Positions 49,424-60,815 are shown, numbered from the stretch's first letter. The stretch is DNA of 64,000 bases from Nakazawaea peltata (GCA_001599355.1 BCGQ01000003.1:746468-810467), one strand, 5' to 3'. Made by a program: numbers and translations. The notes: generated from the sequence alone by a model not told the origin.

Positions 49424-50281
49424 TAGTTTCTCAATATATCGTTGTTCTGTGTCGTCTCTAACTATATTCCATACTATGATCACGTCTTTAATTCAATTCT
49501 ATCCTCGTCACTCCACTCAATTACCTGATTATTTAGATATTAATTCTTCCCACAAAAAAAAAAATTTTCCCATATATTAATAAAAATTTTCGGCCTTTTT
49601 TCGCGTCCTTTAAATTTGAAGCGGTATCGATTACTGTAAGTGGAAGTAAATGGGGGATGGATGTTTCAGAAATGGGAGGTGGAGATTGATGGGTGGATTG
49701 TGAATTGATGAGCTGGAAAGAGTTAATGATCTATGTAGGTGCTATGTAGATTCTATGTAGATTCCATGTAGATTCAATCGTTCATTTATATAGAATAAAC
49801 CCTATTGTACTATAGCAAATAAGCCTGAAACTTGTAGGGGCTCTTATTGTCTTGCTTATCATAAATTTCAGGTTTGTAGTGTGATCAGATTGTGAGCAAA
49901 TACTAAAAATAACGATAAGCAATTGTACTTAGGCGAATGTAGGATAGATTTGAGGGCAATTATTCAAGAATAGCCGAATGACGGGGTACAGATCTACATA
50001 TAATACCTCAAATGAGCATGGTTCACTCAATTTGATCTCTTCTCATTTTACACTCATCTCTCTGTAGTTACTCAACTGTAGAAGTAAGGGACAAATATCT
50101 GAAAGTATTGTTTGAATTAGCAGGGCATACACGACTCTTCGTGTGTTTCGATGTTAGATTTCCGTATGCGGTATCTCTTCGTTATTTCCATTTCCGGAAT
50201 TTTTCATCCCTCTAGATAAAATTTTTTTCATCTGCATTTAAAGCTTGTACAAGAGATGTTCTTCAGGATCTAGTAGACAAA
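49424..50281. promoter_or_regulatory. Divergent ICE2/UTP25 promoter with RRPE-like elements
   Basis: 858 bp. On the UTP25 side, AATTTTTCATC (50199-50209) and AAAATTTTTTTCATC (50219-50233) resemble the RRPE motif (TGAAAAATTTT) of ribosome-biogenesis genes, fitting UTP25. On the ICE2 side, AAAATTTTCC (49561) and TAAAAATTTTCGG (49581) are present. Confidence 0.5.
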
Positions 50282-52588
50282 ATGGTCGCCAGTAATGCTA
50301 GGAAGGAGAGAAGGAGTAAACTTCGGGAATCCAACTCTGAAGATACTCAGAGTCATCCCAGAAAAAAAATGAAATTCGGTAGAAAAGAAAAGAGAAACAT
50401 CAGTAGACATATGAGAAGATCTGATCATCGCGATGATGTAGAAGATGAGGAGGAAAATGGTGAAGAAGACGAAGAAGAAGTTATTTCCGAAGAAGAACAC
50501 AACTCTGATCTGGAAGATTCTTCTACAGTTTTTGCGAGAAAAGCTTATGAATCATTGGTAACTTTATTGACCCATGAACATAAGGATGAGCTCAAACTGA
50601 AGAAGGAAACAAAAAGACCATTGGAATCACAAATTGATGAAGAGGAAGAGGAGGAAGAGGAGGAGGATGAAATTGCAGGTGCAACTGAAGGAGATAACAA
50701 AGAGAGTAGTGATGAAGAGGAGGATATCGAGGATGAGGATGATGCGGAAGAAGATTTGAAAGATCCATTCTATCTTCATTATAACGATGAGGGTTCGATT
50801 TCTCAACAAATTTCCAAACTGAGATCATTACCTCCTAAGACTAAGAAACTCAACCTTGTTTGGAAAGATCGTATTTCAGGTTACTCAGTAATGGAACACC
50901 TTCCTCTGATCAAGACACCGGAAGATTCTATTCAGAAGTCAGCATTCAATCTCAAAAAGTTCAATATCAAGCAAAGATTTGCTCATAATTGGGAAGACAG
51001 AAAGCTCACAGAGTTGCAGAAAACCATTTGTAAGTCGATGATGCAATATCAAGACATTAACTTACAATACTACGATGATAAGCTGTTGGAAAACTCATAC
51101 CAAGATTTATATATTTTGCATTGTTTAAATCATGTCTTCAAGACTAGAGATTTAATCTTAAAGAACACTTTGAGGAAGAAGATGACCCAAGAAAAGATCA
51201 GTAATGGGTTAATGAAGCCTACTGAAGAACCAGATTTCAGAGATCAAGGATACACTAGACCTAAAGTTTTGATTCTTATGCCAACTAGACATTTTGCATA
51301 TGAGCTTGTCAACAAGATCATCGAGTTACTGGCCATGACCACGGTTGAGAACAAGTCCAAGTTTAAGACTCAATTCTATGACAATTTTGAATTCGATGAA
51401 TCTTCAAAGAAGTCCAAGGTCTTCAAAGAATTCTTCAAAGGTAACACTAACGATTTCTTCTGTTTAGGTCTCAAATTCACCAGAAAGACATTGAAATTGT
51501 ATTCAGCTTTCGATTCTTCGGACATTATCTTGGCCTCTCCAATTGGTTTAAAAATGCTTCTCGATAAGAAACCAGGACAAGTAAATTCAAAAACCAAGAA
51601 GAAGGAAACTATCAGAGATTTACTTTCTAGTATTGAAATGATCATTTTGGATAAGACGCATGGATTGTTAATGCAAAATTGGGATCATGTTTCTCATATT
51701 TTGAAGAATATTAATGGGATTCCAAAACAATTCAGTGAATCAATGGATTTCAGTAGAATTAGAATGTGGTCGTTAGATGATAATGCCAAATTTATGACCC
51801 AATTCTTGAACTTTTCCCGTGTCTCAACACCAGAATTGAATAATTTGATCAATTCCAAAAGTCATAATTTATCAGGTGCTTTGAGTATCAAGCCAGTGAT
51901 TGCAGAAGAAGATCTGATAATTAACAGATTGAACAAACAATTGAGTTTACAAGGAATTATAAATAATGAGACCAGATTGACAACTGTGTTCCACAGATTA
52001 GATGCTGAGTCCCCATTGTCAGAGCCTGATTCAAGATTCAATTTCTTCATCAATGTCACTCTTTCTCAATTATTAAGCAAATCGTCCTATAAAAATGGAT
52101 TTTTGATCTATATTCCCTCCTATATGGACTATATCAGATTGAACAACTACTTCCATCAAAACTCGAAATTCGAGGTCTTGAATATAGACGAGTATTCATC
52201 GCAATCCAAGTTGTCCAGAAGCAGATCGTTGTTCGACCAAAAGCCAAATAAGTATAGAATCATGTTATACACTGAAAGATTGCATTTTTACAAAGGATTT
52301 GAGATCCGAGGAGTCAAGAACTTGATTTTCTATGGACTTCCAACCGAACCTCTGTTTTTCCTGGACGGAATCAATTTTTTGGTGAAACAAAAATTAAGAA
52401 CTGAATTGATGGTGAACGGGATTGTACCGGGGACCCAAAATACCGATGTGGAACCATTTGATTTGAATTTATCAATGGTGAGAGTTTTGTATTCCAAGTT
52501 TGATTTCATGAAATTGGAGAAAATTGTTGGATTGAAGAAACTGACATTATTATGCCAAGGATCTAATGAAATGTTCGAGTTCAGATGA
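50282..52588 (+). CDS. UTP25: Utp25, SSU processome component
   Basis: Nucleolar 90S pre-ribosome factor of 768 residues (yeast 721), a DEAD-box-like but catalytically degenerate protein required for 18S rRNA maturation. A basic then acidic low-complexity N-terminus (Glu/Asp runs 55-155) precedes the conserved domain: RPKVLILMPTRHFAYELV (motif Ia-like), SSDIILASPIGLKMLL, GFLIYIPSYMDYIRLNNYF and LYTERLHFYKGFEIRGVKNLIFYGLPTEPLFF. It lacks a Walker A lysine, as the family does. RRPE-like elements precede it. Confidence 0.94.
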   Translation: MVASNARKERRSKLRESNSEDTQSHPRKKMKFGRKEKRNISRHMRRSDHRDDVEDEEENGEEDEEEVISEEEHNSDLEDSSTVFARKAYESLVTLLTHEHKDELKLKKETKRPLESQIDEEEEEEEEEDEIAGATEGDNKESSDEEEDIEDEDDAEEDLKDPFYLHYNDEGSISQQISKLRSLPPKTKKLNLVWKDRISGYSVMEHLPLIKTPEDSIQKSAFNLKKFNIKQRFAHNWEDRKLTELQKTICKSMMQYQDINLQYYDDKLLENSYQDLYILHCLNHVFKTRDLILKNTLRKKMTQEKISNGLMKPTEEPDFRDQGYTRPKVLILMPTRHFAYELVNKIIELLAMTTVENKSKFKTQFYDNFEFDESSKKSKVFKEFFKGNTNDFFCLGLKFTRKTLKLYSAFDSSDIILASPIGLKMLLDKKPGQVNSKTKKKETIRDLLSSIEMIILDKTHGLLMQNWDHVSHILKNINGIPKQFSESMDFSRIRMWSLDDNAKFMTQFLNFSRVSTPELNNLINSKSHNLSGALSIKPVIAEEDLIINRLNKQLSLQGIINNETRLTTVFHRLDAESPLSEPDSRFNFFINVTLSQLLSKSSYKNGFLIYIPSYMDYIRLNNYFHQNSKFEVLNIDEYSSQSKLSRSRSLFDQKPNKYRIMLYTERLHFYKGFEIRGVKNLIFYGLPTEPLFFLDGINFLVKQKLRTELMVNGIVPGTQNTDVEPFDLNLSMVRVLYSKFDFMKLEKIVGLKKLTLLCQGSNEMFEFR

Positions 52589-52665
52589 CCATATTTGTAT
52601 TAAGATAATAAACGTTAGAAACCATTAAATAATTAGCTGTTGGATAGTAATTTTTGTATTGTAGT

Positions 52666-52954
52666 TTAGGAGAGAATTGTATTCACGGCAAATACAATCA
52701 AACATAATGAGACGTATGGACTTAATCTTTCACCGACTCTGGCAGCTTTCCAGAAAACACCAAGAACACCTGTTTTTCGCAGATCCATTAAAGATGGATA
52801 TAAACCGTGGATATACGTTGAAGTGCAAATCACCAATAACAATACTTGGAGTAAGGCAGATAAGTTGAATAAGGCGGACTGGCAAGTTAGTATGTGGAAG
52901 AGATGAGATCAGAGGGTATCAATTAGCAGTATTTTAGCGTGTTGTACTCACCAT
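52666..52954 (-). CDS. KSH1: Ksh1 (KISH/TMEM167 family) secretory-pathway protein, one intron
   Basis: A small conserved secretory protein of 71 residues (yeast 72). Exon 1 is only the initiator ATG (52954..52952); the 73-nt intron (52951..52879, donor GTGAGT, TACTAAC at 52892-52886, acceptor CAG) is followed by exon 2, 52878..52666. The protein begins MSALFNLSALLQVLLLVICTST and continues with KTGVLGVFWKAARVGERLSPYVSL, matching KISH throughout. It has a signal-like first helix and a second membrane helix. No start codon exists in the exon 2 frame upstream, so a single-exon scan misses it. Its promoter is shared with SIW14; its 3' end lies 77 bp after the UTP25 stop. Confidence 0.95.
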
Positions 52955-53265
52955 TTTGTTGTTTTGTGGTACTTATTAAAAGCCGAAGTGCTTCTGATTA
53001 GTTTGAATTTGGCTCTTTTCGCTCCTTTTCCCTGTATTTTTCGCTCCTTTTTCTCGTCTCCCTCTGGTTTTCCCTCCTTTTGCTCCTTCCTAAGCTCGTC
53101 TCTGACTCTCCTTTTTCTGTGTTTCGTACTTTGCTCAGCTCTTGTCTCTAATTACCTTCCCTTTTAGGTAGTCGAAACGAAAAATACCAACAATTAATTC
53201 ATTACGGCGGTTGGAAAGTGGTTGAAAAGGGACATTGTAATAGACAGGAGCGATCGATCAGCAGA
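52955..53265. other. Divergent KSH1/SIW14 promoter
   Basis: 311 bp, with a pyrimidine-rich stretch of repeated CGCTCCTTTT/TGCTCCTTCC-like units (53017-53091). No gene was seen. Confidence 0.6.
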
Positions 53266-54024
53266 ATGAACGAGGAATTGTTTGAGTTAGATGATGATTA
53301 TATGAATGGAGATGAAGAGGGGAGGATACGATCTGGGCTTGATGGAGTTGACAAGTCCCTTGAAGACGATCTGAGTAATGGTCTGCTATTAGTGGAACGG
53401 ATGGAGCAGGAAAAGGTTGACCAAGCAAAGGTGGGGCAGGAAATGATAGACGGGACCAACGAAAAGGTCTCTACAACTGATATAATGATAGATGATGCCG
53501 TGAGTCCATCGAAACCAATCAAATCTTTGGCTCCTCCCGAGAATTTCTCCATGGTTTGCGGGAAAATATATAGATCCTCGTTTCCAAAGGATGACAACTT
53601 CGATTTCTTACTGACGTTGAATTTGAAATCAGTGATATGTTTGATCAGTGAAGAATATCCAGAGGATAACATGCATTTCTTGGAAGAACATAACATCAAA
53701 TTCTTCCAGGTAGGTTTAAGTGGTAACAAGGAACCATTTGTGAAGATCAAACTGAATTTAATCGAAGATCTGTTGAAAGTGGTGTTGAATCCGGAAAATC
53801 AACCTATTTTGATCCATTGTAATAGAGGAAAGCATAGAACTGGTTGTCTTATAGGATGCATACGTAAACTTCAAAGATGGTCATTATCAATGATCTTTGA
53901 TGAGTATAGAAAATTCAGTTATCCAAAGAGTAGACCTTTGGATCAACAATTTATTGAGATGTTTAACGATGATGAGATCAATCAGTATTTGGAATCACAC
54001 AAGTGGCTACCTGTACAGTGGTGA
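53266..54024 (+). CDS. SIW14: Siw14-type inositol pyrophosphate phosphatase
   Basis: Atypical dual-specificity (PFA-DSP) phosphatase of 252 residues from the ATG at 53266; the frame opens earlier only with GTG. The signature HCNRGKHRTG has Cys185 and Arg191. PPENFSMVCGKIYRSSFPK, ISEEYPEDN, GLSGNKEPFVKI and FDEYRKFSYPKSRPLDQQFIEMF match yeast Siw14, which removes the 5-beta phosphate from inositol pyrophosphates. The first 85 residues are acidic and not conserved. In yeast Siw14 affects phosphate and stress signalling, so PHO89 and SIW14 may belong to one phosphate circuit, though they are 34 kb apart. Confidence 0.93.
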   Translation: MNEELFELDDDYMNGDEEGRIRSGLDGVDKSLEDDLSNGLLLVERMEQEKVDQAKVGQEMIDGTNEKVSTTDIMIDDAVSPSKPIKSLAPPENFSMVCGKIYRSSFPKDDNFDFLLTLNLKSVICLISEEYPEDNMHFLEEHNIKFFQVGLSGNKEPFVKIKLNLIEDLLKVVLNPENQPILIHCNRGKHRTGCLIGCIRKLQRWSLSMIFDEYRKFSYPKSRPLDQQFIEMFNDDEINQYLESHKWLPVQW

Positions 54025-54088
54025 ATCTTATATCTACAATATTTTATGCATTGACGGTTATACTTTATTTATTATTATTACGTAGTAT

Positions 54089-54556
54089 CTATTGATCTTT
54101 AGATCCTAAAATGAACGTTCTTCCATACATGTAACCATTGAAGACACCCAATCCTACGAGCCATTTTGGCCAGAGTGACAAACTGAGAACACCTCTTCTC
54201 ATGTTTACAATACAGTAAAGAATTGACCAAGCACTGACAACTCCACTACCGTTCACCAAGTCATTGTCATAGATCATAAAACTACCCAACCCGAGGAAGG
54301 ATCCGAATAATAAACAGGAAATATTAGTTGGGTTAGCTGACTTAATTGGACTTCTAGATCCGAATGGAAGTAACTTGGATGCAAGACTTCTACCCAGAGC
54401 AGCCAGTTGAGGTTGGGCCACCACAACTTCAGGCGTCTTGAAGAACGGAGTTGCCAATAATGACAGTGAGAATAACAGAGGTGGATAAATGGATTTGGAG
54501 TATTGGTCCAAGGTTTTCATCAGATCATTGACTGGTTTTGTGATTTCGGTAGACAT
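54089..54556 (-). CDS. AIM19: Aim19-like mitochondrial membrane protein
   Basis: A 155-residue protein (yeast Aim19 157) with three to four hydrophobic segments. FMIYDNDLVNGSGVVSAWSILYCIVNMRR matches yeast YMIYDNDLENGAGFIATWSALYLIV; the ending YGRTFILG corresponds to YGQRFLATG. Aim19 is a mitochondrial protein of unclear function. It is convergent with SIW14 (64 bp). The ATG at 54554-54556 is unambiguous. Confidence 0.85.
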   Translation of the reverse strand: MSTEITKPVNDLMKTLDQYSKSIYPPLLFSLSLLATPFFKTPEVVVAQPQLAALGRSLASKLLPFGSRSPIKSANPTNISCLLFGSFLGLGSFMIYDNDLVNGSGVVSAWSILYCIVNMRRGVLSLSLWPKWLVGLGVFNGYMYGRTFILGSKDQ

Positions 54557-54817
54557 GTTATATTTCGGACTTCTTAAAGCTTCAATTCGTTATATTTCAA
54601 CGTGAACAAACTGTCAAAATTTTGAAGAATTTCAGATGAGATACCGCATTTGATTGCTATCGTCAGCAAAAAATTAAACATCACATACAACGAAAAGATT
54701 ACACTTAAGAATATTTTAGTAAATTGCTTACGACTCGAATAAATATAAGGATAATTGAATATCAATACTAATATACACTAAAGATTAACTAAAAGTACAT
54801 AAGAGACTTAAACCAGC

Positions 54818-55234
<417 letters not shown>

Positions 55235-55334
55235 TTATTGATAGTTAGATACTAGAAGGAAAAGTGCAATCTCAAAGAAGGAAAACTTGAATTATTTATA
55301 ATAAGTCTGATGTTTTGGTTTTTTGTTTTGAGGC

Positions 55335-55355
55335 CAAAACATAAACAATTTGAAA
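55335..55355. repeat. 21-bp histone promoter element, H3-proximal copy
   Basis: Exact copy of the element at 55839-55859, in the same orientation; core ACATAAACAATTTGAAA. It lies 107 bp upstream of the H3 start. Confidence 0.95.
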
Positions 55356-55838
55356 GTAAATAAACAACAAGACAATGCGGTAAAATTCAAAATGATAAAC
55401 AAGTTTCAACACGATCTTACACGTACTAGCAGCAAGATTGTGTATGTAAACTGTGGAGATCTGGTTACTGATTTACCCCTAAGTTATTCTGAGGTTTACA
55501 CATTTGGGTCCTTGTGCGTAAATTCTGGAACCGATCTGTTTTTGTCAGGGATGATTTTTACACAGGAGCGCGATCTGTGCTGCAGTTTACGCCGTAAGGA
55601 AAAACTATTATAGGCTCGATGCAGGTGAAATCTATCACACTACATAATTTCGTGTTTACTAAATCGCTTTAACAATAGTTATTGGGTAGATCTGACAGTG
55701 TACGTTCCCTGTATTACGCTTGAGGAACGCAATTGCATCGTTTGTTTATATTTTGATATTTACACTTTGTTCCCCTGAAAGCGTGTTTCTCACCGGGGTT
55801 CTCAAATCAAAATAAACAAATATCGAGTGGGATTATTT

Positions 55839-55859
55839 CAAAACATAAACAATTTGAAA
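55839..55859. repeat. 21-bp histone promoter element, H4-proximal copy
   Basis: Exact second copy, ending 90 bp before the H4 ATG and directly upstream of its TATA box. It contains ATAAACAA, which resembles forkhead sites. Confidence 0.95.
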
Positions 55860-55942
55860 TCATATAAAGAATTGAAAATATCCTTCATCTTTTCCAGATT
55901 TATTTTATCATAACTAATTAATAGTTTATATTATATTATTAG

Positions 55943-56260
<318 letters not shown>

Positions 56261-56376
56261 ACACCTTTATTATCCAAGAATTTCATTATTGTGTAATTTT
56301 AGATAATATTGTATATTAGAAGTTTAAAGTATTACCTTTTATTTTTCAGAACCCTTAAGCTATTTTGTATTTATTA

Positions 56377-56835
56377 TTAAACGCTTTCTGTATTTAAAGG
56401 TTGTTGTACATAAGTTTCCTTGATCAGGGCCTCGTTCTCCTCCTTAATTAATTCGTCCAAATCGTAATCATACGAATTTGGATCTTTGATCTCGGACATT
56501 TGGTTCAAATCTATGCCTTGTTTGGAGATCTTTTGCTGGGTTTTCGATGCAATGTGTGGAACAAAACTAACAGGAATATCATCTTTTTCAACCTTTAACT
56601 TGTTCTTTCTTGTCTTCTTGGTAATCTTTGACTCCAAAAATGTATCAGAAGGAGGTTGGTATCCGAATGCTGATGATGAAACTCCCATACTCTCTTCTTC
56701 ATGATCCTCATCTTCCTGCTTCTTTCCAGCGTGAGGATTTTTCTCATATTTGGCTACCCCTTGAATTACAGGCAATAGCAATACATAGGCCACTACCACG
56801 GCGATAAGTAAGATATACACAATGACAGAGTTCAT
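56377..56835 (-). CDS. Small single-pass membrane protein, unrecognised
   Basis: A 152-residue protein with an N-terminal hydrophobic helix (3-26, IVYILLIAVVVAYVLLLPVI) that probably acts as a signal anchor, followed by a charged, mostly disordered cytosolic part. Features include acidic EDEDHEEE, a basic KITKKTRKNKLKVEK stretch and a Tyr/Asp-rich end (SYDYDLDELIKEENEALIKE). I do not recognise the family. The frame has a normal ATG, is flanked by real genes and has plausible codon use, so I consider it coding. Confidence 0.7.
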   Translation of the reverse strand: MNSVIVYILLIAVVVAYVLLLPVIQGVAKYEKNPHAGKKQEDEDHEEESMGVSSSAFGYQPPSDTFLESKITKKTRKNKLKVEKDDIPVSFVPHIASKTQQKISKQGIDLNQMSEIKDPNSYDYDLDELIKEENEALIKETYVQQPLNTESV

Positions 56836-57188
56836 CTTGTTCCTTTATTCCTTCCTCAGTTCAACTGCTTCGTCCAACTCTTCTCCGACTCTTTCCAGTA
56901 GGTTCTTGAAAAGTGAAAAGTTCCGTTTCGATCTTGCGCTTCGAATTTTGATTTCTATTTTTTCCGAGCATCATCTCGCTTATGAGCGGGACTGATGGCA
57001 GAATGACAAAAGGGGTAAAACGGAGGCAAACACACATAATATCGCGCGCAAACTACGGGTGCGCACTAGTCAACTACTAAAACCCCCTACAGAATCCATT
57101 AACCTGTCATCTATTCGTTAAACTATAGCTAGATAAAATCAATGTTTATACAACTAAATAAAAATACAATCGAGTATGCTTGAGAGGT
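56836..57188. other. Intergenic, small membrane-protein promoter and CRZ1 3' side
   Basis: 353 bp with no recognised elements beyond a CG-rich patch (ATCGCGCGC near 57042). Confidence 0.55.
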
Positions 57189-59300
57189 TTAAATATCATT
57201 CTTCATTTGACTTTCGAAGATTTCATTGAAATCAAATGTATCCAACATCTCATCAGTAATAGGATTCTGAGGATTGGTTGGAGGTGGTACAATCCCTTGG
57301 CTTAAACTCTTTCTTCTCATACTATCTTCGAGTAATGGTCTTACACATTCTTTACCACTTTCAGTTTTGAAATGTCGTCCTAAAGCATCGGCACGCGCAA
57401 ACTTCTTTCCACAGCCCCATTCTGTTACTCCATCGTAAAGAAGACCTTTACATTGGAACTTCTTGACACCGGTATGTAACTCTTCGTGACGTTTCTTGTC
57501 GTGTTGTCTGGCGAACAGTTTTCCACAAATAGTACAAATGAACGGTCTCTCATCGGTGTGAGTTCTTAAATGAGACTTCAAATTATACGGTCTTGTGAAG
57601 GTCTTGTCACAAAGATGACACAGATGTACCAGAGGATGTTTTTGGAGTCTTTTGTTGGAGTTTGGTGCGGCCAATTCGATCATTTTCTCTCTGTTCTTAA
57701 TTGGATCAGAATAATCGGAAGTTCTTGAATCCGCAGATCTTGATCTGGATCTCGATCTGGATCTCGATCTAGAGGAGTTACTCATTCTACGTCCATTTCT
57801 CATTCTAGCATGATCTTCAGGTTTCAACAAGTTGTCGTCTTGACTTTCGGAGAAAACATCACTACGGTCTCCTTGGTCTGAAACTGCACCTGTACTGGAT
57901 TGAATGTTGAACGTAGGTACTAACATATCACCCATTTGAGGTCTTTCTTTCTTCTCGAAACTGGTGGCCCTGGACCTATTCTTAGGAGAATTATGAGGAG
58001 AAGACCTCTGTGAGTTGGACAGAGAGAATAATGATGGTGTCTTCAGGGCTATATCTTCTGGAGCTTGAATATTAATGGTAATTGGAGTCAGCAGTTGTGA
58101 ATTATTCATATTCTGGGTATTTTGGTATTGGTTATAGTTCTCCAAATTGGCTTTGTGTAAATTCAAATTATCTTCTGTCAATCTACGGGAGTCATTAGTT
58201 ATGAACTCTGGTAAGAAATCTGGGTCAGTAGTAGAAAGATCGAACAGGAGTTCCTGTGATTCGTCAGCCCCGTTCAAATTCAATGATTGAACAGCATCAT
58301 GATAAACACTCAGGTTATCGTCAACATTAGGAGGGTATTCGTTCACACTATAAGGTGAGTTACCTACTAATGGAGACTGTGGTCTTGAAGACATTTGTGA
58401 ATGAGACGGACTCAGAACAACGAAATTCTCGGCATTATTGTAAGGAGCTAACAAGTCCAAGTATTGTTGTTGAGAAGCTTGCAGTTGAGGTTGTGATAAG
58501 ACGCCTGCTTGAGATTGCAATAAAGCAGGGTTCAGAGCCTCCGACATATAGCTATGATTTGATAGCACAGTGAGGTTCGAGTTACTGTGCAGGTGGTTTG
58601 AATTCAGGTAATATGAGTTATTATCGGTGTGTCCCGATACAGTCGCACCTGTCAGAGAAGGAGCTAGAAGTCCTGGACTCACAGGGACAACATTTGGAGG
58701 TGATTGAACATCAAACAGTGAAGGAGGTGGACGCAGATCAGTTGGCAGAGGAGGAGGAGCAAACTGATGTTGTGAATATCCCGAACGCTGTGAATTTGAT
58801 TGCTGTAACTGTTGTTGTAATTGTTGAATGTACTGTTGTTCTTGTTGTTTCTGTTGATCTGGTGAAGGCAGAGACTGTTGCAGCATGTACTGTTGCATGA
58901 CTCCTGCGTAAGAAGCGGCTATATTAGAGTCTCCAAGACCATATTGATCATTATTAACATTTGAAAACATGTCCGCCGGGGAAGTAATATCACTAATTGG
59001 AGAGTCACTATGGAACGGTACTGAATTTGGCAGTGATAATTGTTGTTGTTGTTGAGCTAATCTAATTTGATTCATGAATGCTGCAGTAGTAGGTGTTTGT
59101 ACTCCACTATTCTGAGGAGTCGAGCCGCTAGAGGGAGCCGATACCGCATTACTAAACAGATTCTCAAAAGTATTAAGATTTGCCGGTGAATCTCCAACAG
59201 GTGGTGACAAATTCAATAAATCAAACATCAGTTGCTCATCGGAATTGTCTTTATTTGGGTAAAAAGAGCCATCAGCATTGATGCTCTGTTGGTTAGCCAT
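57189..59300 (-). CDS. CRZ1: Crz1, calcineurin-responsive zinc-finger factor
   Basis: Ca2+/calcineurin-regulated transcription factor of 703 residues. Fingers lie at about 545-650: [42 protein letters not shown] and a third with the long spacing [25 protein letters not shown], all diagnostic of Crz1. The N-terminal 500 residues are Gln/Asn/Ser-rich activation and regulatory sequence with an SR-repeat block ([13 protein letters not shown]) before the fingers, a likely phospho-switch region. PITINIQ in the middle loosely resembles a PxIxIT docking site, though not exactly. Inferred role: calcium, cell-wall and ion stress. The ATG at 59298-59300 is clear. Confidence 0.95.
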   Translation of the reverse strand: MANQQSINADGSFYPNKDNSDEQLMFDLLNLSPPVGDSPANLNTFENLFSNAVSAPSSGSTPQNSGVQTPTTAAFMNQIRLAQQQQQLSLPNSVPFHSDSPISDITSPADMFSNVNNDQYGLGDSNIAASYAGVMQQYMLQQSLPSPDQQKQQEQQYIQQLQQQLQQSNSQRSGYSQHQFAPPPLPTDLRPPPSLFDVQSPPNVVPVSPGLLAPSLTGATVSGHTDNNSYYLNSNHLHSNSNLTVLSNHSYMSEALNPALLQSQAGVLSQPQLQASQQQYLDLLAPYNNAENFVVLSPSHSQMSSRPQSPLVGNSPYSVNEYPPNVDDNLSVYHDAVQSLNLNGADESQELLFDLSTTDPDFLPEFITNDSRRLTEDNLNLHKANLENYNQYQNTQNMNNSQLLTPITINIQAPEDIALKTPSLFSLSNSQRSSPHNSPKNRSRATSFEKKERPQMGDMLVPTFNIQSSTGAVSDQGDRSDVFSESQDDNLLKPEDHARMRNGRRMSNSSRSRSRSRSRSRSADSRTSDYSDPIKNREKMIELAAPNSNKRLQKHPLVHLCHLCDKTFTRPYNLKSHLRTHTDERPFICTICGKLFARQHDKKRHEELHTGVKKFQCKGLLYDGVTEWGCGKKFARADALGRHFKTESGKECVRPLLEDSMRRKSLSQGIVPPPTNPQNPITDEMLDTFDFNEIFESQMKNDI

Positions 59301-60198
59301 TATTAAACTTGAGATTGGTGTTTTTAGTCTCTTTGAATTGTTAAGCGCTGAGGTTCTTTAAGTGTGAAGGGGAGTCAAATTTGGATACTCCCTATATAAA
59401 ACAATACTAGCTGAAACTTTATTATAATTCTGATAACGGTCGAATTATCCCTTCCAACCTCTTATCGTATCCTATCTCCAATTTATATCACCACTCTCTC
59501 TTCAATTATTTACTTTATTAAGTTCAGTCCAGAGCTTCATTTTCCTTAATTTTTTCCTCCGTTATTTTGTTTAATCGAGATTTTTTTTGTCTCTATGTAG
59601 CACTTTCAAACATTAGGTGTGCGTCTACATGCGTTGTCAGACAGGCGTAGGAGAAGGGAGAAGGAATTGCGGGAAAGGAGAGATATTATGAAAGAGGTTA
59701 TAGAAGTGAATGCGGTGAAGAATGAAGGGTGAAGAGTGAGGAAGATTGTTAAAAAGCTTGAGTCAAGAGCCAAGTCTCTTGGAGTTTAATGGTTAAGTCG
59801 CTTATTAAGAAAATGCGGGAGGCCGCAGATAGGACGGGAATCGGGACTACAGGGGAAAGTTAATTATGGACAGAGATGAATTGTTGAAAGAGTATGGATA
59901 AATTTATGGAATTGGTTTGAAATGATATGAACATTACATAGTTAAGAATTGTATTCAATTGCTGTGATTCTGCTAGCTTTTCTCTCCTCTTCTCCGCTTG
60001 AATTGGCCCCCTTCAACCTTGGGTTTGTGCCCGCCTTTCTCATCTTGTTCCTGTACTCTTTTCTTTTTCCGCGCCATATTGGAGGCCGTTTTCATTTCGT
60101 TCGGCTTTTTAAATTCTTGGTTTACTGCGCCATTACTCGTCTGCGGGCGGCGGCGCAGTGTTCCTTTTTTTAGAATTGAGTTCTGTACACTACCTTCC
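59301..60198. other. Intergenic, CRZ1 promoter
   Basis: 898 bp, a long regulated-type promoter. TTTTTTTGTCTC and TTTTTCCTCCG tracts lie near 59550-59590. No supported gene was seen on either strand. Confidence 0.55.
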
Positions 60199-60815
60199 TT
60201 AGTTAAAGGCGTAGATTTTGTATTGTACTTTCAAAGTTCCAGAAGCATCAGTAACGAAACGACCTTTTCCTGATAACGTATAATTGGAAACCCATTTGTA
60301 TTCTTCTGGAACACCCAGATCAAATTGGAATGATGGAGTGCATGTGACATAAGCGTCATCGAAGCTAGTCTCTGCAGGGCCCTTCTTTTGCTCAGCCAGA
60401 GCTACTACTGCTCCAACTTTTTCGTTAAGCCTTACAACTCCAGGGTAGTGCACGGTCACACCACTACCCGATTTGGTCTTCAGGTATAATTTGCAATCTA
60501 ATGCGGTGACACCTGTGGCTTTGGAGGTGACTAAGTCATCGAAACCACGATCGACAATAATATCGAATGGGAAGTTTTCTGGATCCAATGAGGTTACAGA
60601 ACCACCATTCAAAATTGCAAGTTCTATGAGGCTTGTTAGTATTGCCTACTCAATTGTCTCTTTTTTGTGTACCCCACACTTGGTGCTTCCTCTATTCCCA
60701 CCATTTACTTACGATGATTGTGTACCTGGTTATCCAAAATTGGAATTGGGGTACCCTCAACAAATAATTCGAGAAATAAAACTGGTCTAAGTAATGCTTG
60801 ACAAGATTCGGCCAT
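60199..60815 (-). CDS. DUF3237-like protein of unknown function, one intron
   Basis: Exons 60815..60713 and 60623..60199 on the minus strand encode 175 residues. The 89-nt intron (60712..60624) has donor GTAAGT, TACTAAC at 60641-60635 and TAG 11 nt later. The spliced protein starts MAESCQALLRPVLFLELFVEG and continues with HNHQLAILNGGSVTSLD. The pattern of an N-terminal strand pair, G-(x)n-LDCKLYLKTKSG, then VTCTPSFQFD, YKWVSNY and GKGRF resembles the DUF3237 beta-barrel fold, but this is a weak family call. No function is known to me. Exon 2 alone has no ATG in its proper frame start. Confidence 0.8.

Noticed and set aside
52677-52868. 63-residue plus-strand frame after UTP25
   Set aside because: It is the antisense shadow of the spliced KSH1 gene.
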